64,000 bases of DNA, taken from positions 80,183,734 to 80,247,733 of the forward strand of contig NC_085136.1 of the NCBI RefSeq assembly GCF_035046485.1, given 5' to 3'. This DNA comes from Aedes albopictus. Its lineage: Eukaryota > Arthropoda > Insecta > Diptera > Culicidae. Shown in pieces: positions 56,081-64,000 of the stretch (the first letter of the stretch is position 1; every line of letters starts with the position of its first letter). The position numbers were made by a program, and so were the translations under genes. The notes below the pieces were generated by a model. That model made no database searches. It saw only the letters and a list, made by a program, of their open reading frames with translations, and was not told the origin of the DNA.

Positions 56081-56260
56081 TTTACCGAAATCTCAACCGT
56101 TAAGTTTTTAACCGGAAAATTCGATAAAGCTGACAACATTTACCGATCTTCGTTAGAGTTTGACCGATAAATGATAACACTTTACCGAAGTTTTGGCATT
56201 TTTAACGGAATTTCCGTAAAAATGTATTACCGAACGCTAAGCAGTTGAGATTTCGGTAAA
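56081..56260. mobile_element. MITE with TTTACCGAAATCTCAAC ends, 180 bp
   Basis: TTTACCGAAATCTCAACCG at the left mirrors GCAGTTGAGATTTCGGTAAA at the right. ACCGA-type words recur between them. Inserted in a 12-bp repeat field. Confidence 0.85.
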
Positions 56261-56284
56261 GATTTCCGAACGCTACTAGCTGTG

Positions 56285-56985
56285 TTCCTCCATAAATTTG
56301 TCCAAGGATTCCAAGTCCAAAGAAAACTTCTATGTATTTCTTCCAAAATATAGCCACTTATTCCAGGAATTCGGTTTTAAATCTATCAAGGTTTGCTACA
56401 GAAACTCCTCCGGCTATTTTTTCAGAGGTTCTTCCAGGATTTTTTTCAGAAACTTCTCCATGGCTTCCTTCAGATATTCCTTTTTTTTTCTTTTAGGTAG
56501 ATTTATACGGGTTCCTTCTGAAATTTTATTAGAAAATGCTTCAGAAATTCTTCATATAATCGATTTTTTTCCAGCGTTCAGAGTTCGGAGTTAAGTCCTC
56601 TAAAGATTCTTGTATTATTGCTTTCAGTGATTTAAGCAGGAATTCCTGCAAGACTTTAAACAGCGATTCCCTTTTGATATCCTCCAGAAGTTTTTTTTTA
56701 ATTTTTTCTTCGGAGGATAATTTCAATAATTCATTCACCGATTCCTTCAGAAATCTATTCAAAAATATGTCCTAGGTAATATCTCAAGAGTGTTTTTTTC
56801 TAAGATTTTTTGCAGACGCTTAACTATTCGTTTCTCCAGGTATTCAATTTTTTCAACAAAGCTTCGTCCACAGGTTTATCCAAGAATACTTGTTGTGACC
56901 TTTACCGAGTGTTCCACCAGAGATTCCTGTGATCGTCTAGGTTTTCCAATGATTCCGGGAGTCTGCAGTGTCCCGTTTGTTACAT
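56285..56985 (+). repeat. 12-bp-period array, pyrimidine polarity
   Basis: TTCTTCCAGGATTTTTTTCAG-like units; continuation of 55280-56080 after the MITE. Confidence 0.7.
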
Positions 56986-57600
56986 AAGTGTTCCGGTAGA
57001 TAGATGGGTTTGTTCCAGGGTGCCAGTGCAATAAGAACACGTTTCACACTCCAAATACACTTTATTTTACTGACACTACCCAAGCAACACACATGTTATA
57101 TTAGAGTTACGACAGCGCAAGTTTTGGTTGTATAGAAGTTTATTTTACGTAATTCTAACATTGTGTTGAAATAACGTAAAAAAAACTTCTATACAACCAA
57201 AACTTGCGCTGTCGTAACTTATATATAACATGTGTGTTACTTGGGTAACTACATTTATTACACTTTGCATAACACTTTTATTAACACTACAGACTATACA
57301 TTTATTGAACTAATTACTACACATTAAAAATTTGACTAGATGGCGGTTGATCTTAGCGAGTTGGTGGACGTACAGAGAATGATGATTCTAGGATATCTCT
57401 AGAAGTTTAAACCCGGAGCACCTATATGATTTAGTTACTCCACGCGCCAATTAATGCTGCCGTTCAGTACCTCCCTATCTTTCTCACTCATTCTGCGGTC
57501 ATCTCACCGTCGAGTAGTTTGGTAGCCCTTGGTAGCCATGATATTGCCAACTGTTATAATAATAGCTGATACGAATGACAACTAAAGCATAAATCAGACA
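56986..57600 (-). other. Unassigned block hosting a palindromic MITE; possible LTR fragment
   Basis: On the minus strand several AATAAA-type signals and a TTGCACTGGCACCCTGGAACA word near 57011-57032 recall an LTR end, but I found no consistent start or target duplication. The TA-flanked palindrome at 57077-57247 lies inside it. Confidence 0.3.
57077..57247. mobile_element. Near-perfect palindromic MITE, 171 bp, TA-flanked
   Basis: CCCAAGCAACACACATGTTA mirrors TAACATGTGTGTTACTTGGG, and GTTACGACAGCGCAAGTTTT and AAAACTTGCGCTGTCGTAAC are exact mirrors. TA dinucleotides flank both ends. Arms are about 75 bp with almost no mismatch, so this is probably a young copy. Confidence 0.92.
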
Positions 57601-57604
57601 GAGT

Positions 57605-58245
57605 GTTAACACAAACAATACTTTCAGAATATCTTCCAAGAATTTTATTTAAGAATTTTTCCGGGAATTTTCCTGTGAATTCCTGTTTAACCGAGAAAAC
57701 TCTCCAGAAAGTTCTGAGACATTCTCACTTAGGTTCCTTTAAGAGGTTCCCGATGCATTTCTGCACAACCAAAAATCCTTGCGTTCAAATGTGAGAGGTT
57801 TCACCGAAGTGTACTCATACGGTCAAAGAATGATAGCTGATCTCAAGGTTCCTTTCTGAAATTCCCGCTGGGATTGCTTCGAGGAGATTATTTTTATCTC
57901 CAGGACTTCTTCAAAATTTTAGGCATTTATTCATAAATTTCTGCACGGGATGATTTCTAAACTTCTTCCAAGAAGCTTCTTTTAGGCATAATTCTAAAAA
58001 AATCATCATAAACCCTACAGGGATTTTTTCGGAAGTTCCTGCCAAAGTTTCTCAAAAAAATCTTTGAGAAATTCCTTCAGTGAAGTATGCAGAAATTCCT
58101 ATAATGTTTTTTTTTTTAGAAATTATTCATGCGGCTCCATTACAAATATGTGCTGGGATGTTTTTAGAGATCCCTACATAATTTGTTTAAATATTTCTCC
58201 AGGGATTTTCAGAAGTTCTTCTGTAAATTCCACAACATTACTATA
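57605..58245 (+). repeat. 12-bp-period array, pyrimidine polarity
   Basis: TTTCTCCAGGGATTTTCAG-like units; frames within are artefacts. Confidence 0.65.
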
Positions 58246-58680
58246 GAATGGGCTCCTAAAGCCCTACCTAGTTTCATGATTTAAACCAAAAAATATTATC
58301 CAAAAGTGGATGTTTACTCATTTTTTGACGTTTTTATTGGCCGTGGTTGAAAATACACAATACATAATTGCGTAGCCGAAAACCAGTAAATAATATTTAA
58401 ACTTTAAATGTTTTGTCCCGCCTCTAGCTTATAACACATACTTTTAGTGATTTTTTTCGCTGTGTATGTCAGATAGGAATATTTTGAAACCCCAGAACGG
58501 AAATGTCGAGTTCCATCACGTCAAGGTCGACCTCAAATGTTAAACTAGAACTATTCATCATTTTACTTTTTCCGAATTTTCTCATCATTCCTTCGTTTTT
58601 CTAGTTTGAGTAACATACAATTCCAATTAGAATACAGTACTTGATCGTACTATTCAATGAAAGCGAGAATTCGTCTTTAA
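58246..58680. other. Non-coding, no gene seen
   Basis: AT-rich unique-looking DNA. Confidence 0.35.
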
Positions 58681-58689
58681 TTTTAGAAC

Positions 58690-59370
58690 CCTAATAAATT
58701 CTTGGAGGATATTCTCAAGAAATCCCTTAAAAACTCTTAAGATAGCTTTCGAAACTTCTAGAAGAAATTCTTGAAATCTTTTTAAGGAATTCGCGGAAAA
58801 AATGCTGAAGCAAGTTTTGAAGCGATTATCTTGAGAGCGATTTCTGCTTGAATGCCGAGAGTAATACCTAGGAGAATATATGAAGAAACACCTTCATTCT
58901 CTGTAAACAAAAATCATTAGGGACTCAAGGAGGAACTGTGCAAGTAGTTTCAAAGAAAAAGTGCTTGAGAAACTTCTGGAGGGATTCCTGGAATAATTTG
59001 TAGAGGAAATTCTAAAGGGACCTTCAAATAAAAATGTCTGAATTAAGTATAGAAAAACACGTACTAATGGGGGAAGGGGGTTGAAAATTCCCATTTTTCA
59101 CGTGGCGTAGTAAATGGATGCCCCCAATGGTACCAGAGAAATTCTTGAAGAAATCCTTCAATACATTTCTGAGGGATTCTTGGAGGATTTTCTGAAGGAA
59201 TTCTTAAAAAAAACTTCTGGAAATATCTGTGAAAGAATTTCTTAAACAATTTCTGAAGGGATTTGTACACAAAAATCCCTAATCTACTTTCTGAAGAAAT
59301 TTCTGAAGGAAATCTTGCAGAAACAATAAAAGTAATCTTGACAAATGTTTGAAGGATTCTTTGAAATAAT
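58690..59370 (-). repeat. 12-bp-period array, purine polarity
   Basis: GAAATTCTTGAAGAAATCCTTC and similar; mirror of 57605-58245. Frames 58894-59094 and 59064-59399 are artefacts. Confidence 0.7.
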
Positions 59371-59375
59371 ACCTG

Positions 59376-59857
59376 TACCCGAGCAGAAGAAAATAACAAG
59401 TGAATAACACATCAAGGTATTTATCTTAAATACTACCATACCTTGATATGCCCTTAATTAGGTGGTAATAAGAGGCAAAATAACGAAAACGAATACCACA
59501 ATTTTGTATAAATAACACCTAGAAAATAACAAGTCTTGTTATTTCAATAATGAATGCATACCTAAAATTTCAATTGCTGTATTTGTTATTCCAAAGTTAT
59601 TGAATAACAAACTAATAACATTTCTAGTTATTAAATGTTTCATATGTCCGATGACTTCATGATATAATAGCAAATCTTGTTCTTCGCTTATTTCCACTGC
59701 GAAACTTACAAATACTACATCAATACCAAACTCTGCTCAAATACCTCCTACTGTTATTGTGATGTTCTCATAACATTCCGTACAATAACGCAGCAATAAC
59801 AATTTTAGGTATTGCTCTTCGCATGGGATTTGTAAGGTATGCCCTTCTGCTCGGGTA
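59376..59857. mobile_element. TA-flanked TIR element with CCCGAGCAGAAG ends, 482 bp
   Basis: CCCGAGCAGAAG at 59378 and CTTCTGCTCGGG ending at 59855 are exact mirrors flanked by TA. The interior is AT-rich with many AATAACA words in both orientations. No coding capacity. Confidence 0.85.
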
Positions 59858-59869
59858 AGAATTGAAGAA

Positions 59870-60430
59870 CCCTTTTCAAATATTCATAGTGAAAAACTTG
59901 AAAAGTTCCATTAAAAATGTTAAGGGATAGATTTCTGCAGCAATTTCTGCAGAAGTTGTTGAGAATCTCTTTGCAAAAAAATTTCTGAGAGAATCCCCAA
60001 ATGAAGGTCTTGATAAATCCGAAGCAATACCTGGAGGAATATTAAAGAACTTTTGGAGGAATTTTCAAAGAATCTTTTGAGAATTTGTTAAAGGAATTTC
60101 CAAACAAATACCTGAGAAAATCCCTGAATTAATGAAGCAATACCTGACGGTACATATGGAGAAATTCAGTCAATAATTTCTGAAAAAGCTTTTGGAATGA
60201 AAATCGGAATTTCTTAAGGAAAACCCTAGAGAAATTAAAAAAAAATCCGAATCTTTCCGAAAAAAAAATCTCCTAGAATTGCATCTTTTGAAGGAATTTT
60301 TACAGAAACCCTTGAAGAAATTCTTAAGAGAATTTCTTGAGAATTTCTGGAGAAATTCCAATGAAAAACTCCTGGGAAAAATCCTGACAATCCCTGATTT
60401 CCTGGTGAAAAACTCATGAGGCGATAAATG
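59870..60430 (-). repeat. 12-bp-period array, purine polarity
   Basis: GAATTTCTTGAGAATTTCTGG-like units; continues 58690-59370 beyond the TIR element. Confidence 0.65.
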
Positions 60431-61974
60431 CAAAAAACAAAAAACTTCTTGTTTAAGATGAATGTGTAGTGGAGCAACGTAAACTTCGAGCGCTTCCGTT
60501 GAAGAGAACGCTTCAGGCATGGTCATTAATTGGATTGTTCTCAGTTCGCTCTTTTGCCAATATAAAATACATCCATTGACCAATATTGGTCGAACAGTTG
60601 TTGGAATTCATTTGATATGCTTGATTCTTACTCTCTGTGAAGCTTGAAATCAATGACAACTTCAACGTAGCTGTTACCTATTCAGGCACACGGTTCACGG
60701 TTTTTGCCTCTCCGTGAAATGCACTACTGTTATTTTAATCCGGTGTTCCGAGGGCCTTTATTGGCGACATCATTCTTGGACTACCCGACGAGCACTTGAG
60801 CTACCTCAATAACTTATTTACAAGATTTCACAAACGTGACCGACAAAACTCCCCCTTGGGAGCACCCATAAACACTCACAATTTCCTACTCGCTGTTTGA
60901 CGTAATTTCGAGAAGAGATGTTGTTTTTTGAGCATTTGGAGATATACTGTGGCTTCGTGCGGCTTCAAACAAGCATTGAAATATTGTCAAACGCATCCTC
61001 GATATCTAAGCAATACCCAAATAAGATTGAGTGAATGCTTTCTCGATATCGAGTCACAGAGTAGTGGGCTTTCCAAGACTAGTAGGCATATTCGTTCACA
61101 TTAAGAGGCATGTCAGCCAAATGAACATCACGAATGTGATGATCGACTATGTATTCTAAGCATTTCAAAAGAGAACAGATCAAATCTGAAATTCATACTT
61201 TAAGGCTTTTAGTTCAAATCACGCGTTTTGTTCCGTATACCCTCACCGGGCGATGCGACCGGTATAGGTACCGGTACCCACCGGCTCCCGGTATTGCAGT
61301 GCACCACTTATCTTATCCGCGTATGTTGGCCGAAAAGTCGCGGCGGCAGCTCTCAAAGCATCCAAAATTTTGCATCGACGTCGTCGCGTCGTTTACGTTA
61401 CCATTGTCGTCGTCACCGCCCCGAAATGTTTGTTTTTCCTTCTGATGGTAGTGTTCTGGCTGGGGGTTTGGTGGCGGCGGGTATAAATCAGCCCAGTTAG
61501 TTGAACGAAGCGAAGCGCACGGCATCATCAAAGACCCGTCCGTTATCTGTGAACACCGAAAGGGATTAAGCCGGGCTTAAATGGGGTGCGCGCTTTGGTG
61601 GGCACCTCTCTTTGTACATGTACACTTCTGATTCGACGACGACGGCGACGACGACAGCCAGTGATGACGATGAATTTTGACGGGTTTGTTGGTTGCATAG
61701 GTGACCCAACAGGGTACGGGAGGATTTGGAGGTGGAGAGTGGCCAGGAGCTGATTGAGAAATTCAATGGAAATCACATTGCTTCCCGGCTGGAGAAATGA
61801 TAAACCAAGGATGACAATTGGGGATTGGTTCGAGGAACTAGAGGGATTGGAGACACCGATCGATCGAAGTGTGATTGCTGGCTACGGCTAGGTTCTGATT
61901 GGCGCTGAAGATGAAGCGTTACAGCCTTTCTAATTATTCTACAGTTTATCCGGGAATCCGTACTTATGCATAAT
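60431..61974. other. Non-repetitive block G
   Basis: Unique-looking DNA, GC-richer at 61230-61780, with GGTATAGGTACCGGTACCC near 61260-61278 and a TATAAA at 61481-61486. Opposing short frames (61149-61445, 61228-61500, 61313-61531 and others) have no family features. A TATA word alone does not support a promoter call. Confidence 0.35.
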
Positions 61975-62500
61975 CTACCATAGTTGGTCGCGACCGATTG
62001 TATCATACACCGATTTAAAGCCGAAGAACAGGTGTATTGTGGGCACGTTATATTCGCGGTATTTCTGCAACATCTGGTCCATTGTAGCGCGTTCACCCAT
62101 GAAGACAGCCACGAATTCTCTTGCTCTTGATGATAGACGGCGGCATAAAATTTGAGAGAGTATCTTGTAGGCAGCGCTCAGTAGTGTGATCGCGCGATAG
62201 TTCCCGCAATCCAACTTGTCGCCCTTTTTGTAGATGATGGGACACACGATACCTTCCATCCATTCCTCCGGCAATACTTCCTCCTCCCAAATCTTGGTAA
62301 TGGCCCAGTGTTGTGCTCTCACCAGTGCTTCTCCCCAGTGTTTTAGTAACTTGCTTGGTAGTTGATCTGCTCCAGCGGCTTTGTTGTTTTAACCGGCTTA
62401 ACTCCTCAATCTCTTGAAGGTTAGGGGCTGGAAATCTTTCGTATTGCGCACGTACTCTTAGATCTGTTACCACGCCACCTTCGGTGCTTGCAACGACGCC
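61975..62500 (-). pseudogene. LINE reverse-transcriptase remnant, minus strand
   Basis: The minus-strand frame 61975-62322 carries LPEEWMEGIVCPIIYKKGD, then GNYRAITLLSAAYKILSQ (RT motifs 1-2) and a HLFFGFKSVYDTIGRDQLW segment corresponding to the motif A region (normally DFKxAYDT). The QAGFRxGRST-like part between them is deleted or scrambled (VFMGERATMDQ). The upstream frame 62093-62473 continues the same gene in another frame (EEIEELSRLK). Truncated and frameshifted, so inactive. It may be the same lineage as the endonuclease fragment at 47610-48380. Confidence 0.85.
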
Positions 62501-63084
62501 ATTGAGGTGCTCATCGCAAAGTATATGATGGGTGTGCTGAATTCTACTACCTGTAATTTATATGAACATTTGAGTACTCATTATAAAACATATCAAAACA
62601 TAGGGCAGATAAAAATTTGATTTGAAGCTTTTCTGTAATCCCTTAAAATCAACTTGATGTCATAAAATACTGAATTCAGCAGTGTCCACAAAATCATTTG
62701 CAGTGTATTGACAACCTCTCAATCTCTCAGTCTCTAAACACATTCGTTAAAACTCAAGTCGCTCTCTGCTTCCCGACCAGCTGACACAAAAACGAGCGAA
62801 AAAGTAGGAGGAGACCGCCAACACACTTATCCCTATCTTCTTTCTTTCACTCTTCTATCAGTTCCATCATTGTTATTGGTACCATTCCACACTGTGTGTA
62901 AACAATCCCGAAACGAGCTCCCATTCCCATTCTTCACACAACCATTATTCTCTCATTCTCCTCCATCATCATCGCTCGCTCGCGCCCCGACACTGGCAGT
63001 TGCGATCCAAACAAACCTCCTCCTGCCTCACTCACTGCTCCCTCAATCACCACCCTTGCTAACTCCTTCTCCACGCACGTGCAG
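62501..63084. other. Non-repetitive DNA upstream of a predicted acceptor
   Basis: Unique-looking; CT-rich from 62820 to 63080. It ends in TTGCTAAC (branch-point consensus) about 21 bp before CACGTGCAG at 63076-63084. Confidence 0.4.
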
Positions 63085-63670
63085 CAGTACCAGCACCAGC
63101 TTGTCTTGATTAGCGTTCGCGAAGAGATCAAAGCAAGCCGTGCTTCGTCGTTCCCGTTATTACACCCAGCCAGAGCTTTATCGCATGTTTGACCACTGAC
63201 TGTGCGCGAAAATATGATTTGACAGCGATAAGCTACGCGCACACGCACACTCATAAATTAAACCCGAATCAAGCGCACGAGAAGATATAAACTGCTCAAT
63301 CGACGTGTTCTCCCGATAATAACGATAGTAATGGATAGCCGAAATAAGAGTAGAGGTATCGCGTCAGTTGGAGTCGTAAATATCGTTTCGGAAAATGTAT
63401 AGAATTTCAATGATCGCAGCAAGCAAATGAAACGAAGAGAACGAAAGCGAAAAAGAAGAAGAAAACCAAAACCTCACCAAAGGAGGCTGTGTAAATATTT
63501 AATTTGTCTGTAGTCGTGCGACAATGCAATGTTTCGTTCTATCCAAGAGTAGTAATTTTAGTAATTTCAAATTGTAAGAAAACCGTTAAATCAAAGTTGA
63601 AAAAAAACGCTGATCACTTGAAACTATTAACTCTAAACTGAAAGACAAATAAATGCTAGTGAGTAATTGT
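63085..63670 (+). other. Candidate terminal (3' UTR) exon
   Basis: Preceded by a canonical branch point, short pyrimidine tract and CAG acceptor (63082-63084). Downstream lie a TGTAAATA Pumilio-type motif (63490-63497), AT-rich UTR-like sequence and an AATAAA signal at 63648-63653. No long conserved frame is present. It could be the spliced 3' end of a Pitx transcript or of an unrelated transcript. This is a signal-based guess only. Confidence 0.3.
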
Positions 63671-64000
63671 ACCGTGCGGGATGATGATTCTCTAGAACTT
63701 GGATGAGTCGTATACTTTACCCATTAACTTAAATGTGCAATGTTCGTTTAGAAATTGTTTTTCTTTCTACTCACATCATCCCATTGGTTCATTTTCCTAC
63801 TTATTTATTGGCTAGAAAACACCATCGGACGTGGAATGAAGTGTACAGTTCAAAAAACTAAGCTAACAATACCAAAAAAAAATGGAACTCCATTGAAGCT
63901 AATATTGTGAAAAATAAATATCCACAGATTTTTGTTTCACAGACACAATATCAGAACTGTAGATAGAGTCAAATCCTTCTCGTTCAGCTAAACATCTAAT
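63671..64000. other. Non-coding, no gene seen
   Basis: Another AATAAA at 63913-63918; otherwise nothing recognised. Confidence 0.3.

Noticed and set aside
57011..57610. Possible minus-strand LTR between GGAACA and TGTTAACAC words
   Set aside because: I could not find TG...CA ends with a shared 4-6 bp flank. Listed only as an unassigned block.
200..60430. CRISPR array interpretation of the regular short repeats
   Set aside because: The units are contiguous and degenerate without unique spacers, and the genome is clearly animal.
61481..61510. TATAAA with downstream CAGTT as a core promoter
   Set aside because: Single short motifs, with no supported gene starting there.

Overview
The window looks like the genome of a culicine mosquito, most likely Aedes. 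It is AT-rich and gene-poor, and it is packed with foldback/MITE-type elements, tRNA-headed SINEs of the Feilai type, decayed LINE fragments, a solo LTR, hAT-type insertions and large fields of degenerate short-period tandem repeats. The only protein-coding sequence I can support with confidence is the 3' coding exon of a Pitx/Ptx1 homeobox gene on the plus strand (49273-49872). It starts at the classic homeodomain 46|47 intron boundary and carries a K50 recognition helix and an OAR motif. The family-typical stop is a TGA, and it is followed in the same frame by 86 coding-like codons ending at 50133. This makes the gene a strong candidate for stop-codon readthrough.

Layout. The first homeodomain half was not found, so positions 1-49272 are most simply read as part of a very long Pitx intron, or as 5' flank plus intron. 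This stretch contains two tandem-repeat superfamilies. One has a 12-bp period and is pyrimidine-rich in one orientation. The other has a 21-bp period (10+11 bp). Both occur in blocks whose polarity flips, producing large inverted arrangements (for example around 12.45 kb, 16.67 kb, 25.7 kb and 36.73 kb). The blocks are interrupted by datable insertions: a solo LTR at 12942-13640 with a 5-bp target duplication, a small hAT-like MITE at 36415-36543 with a perfect 8-bp duplication, a hAT remnant at 22210-23291, a second hAT-like MITE at 29789-30001, and a Feilai SINE at 28916-29201 with a 12-bp duplication. Several non-repetitive, more GC-balanced blocks (about 5.9-7.9, 16.9-18.6, 19.2-20.4, 30.0-30.9, 32.6-34.7, 37.8-39.7 and 48.4-49.2 kb) are the natural places to look for conserved Pitx enhancers.

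Downstream of the gene (50134-64000) there is a probable 3' UTR, a 110-bp TTAA-flanked MITE, a 2.65-kb TTAA-flanked foldback element made of inverted arrays of a ~143-bp unit, more 12-bp repeat fields of both polarities, several palindromic elements, a LINE reverse-transcriptase fragment, and a non-repetitive 62.5-64.0 kb segment. That last segment has a textbook branch point/acceptor, a Pumilio-type motif and a polyadenylation signal, which suggests a terminal non-coding exon.

Most long open frames here are artefacts. The 12-bp and 21-bp periods are multiples of three, so these arrays stay open over hundreds of codons without being genes. All identifications come from reading the sequence; no database search or computation was run.
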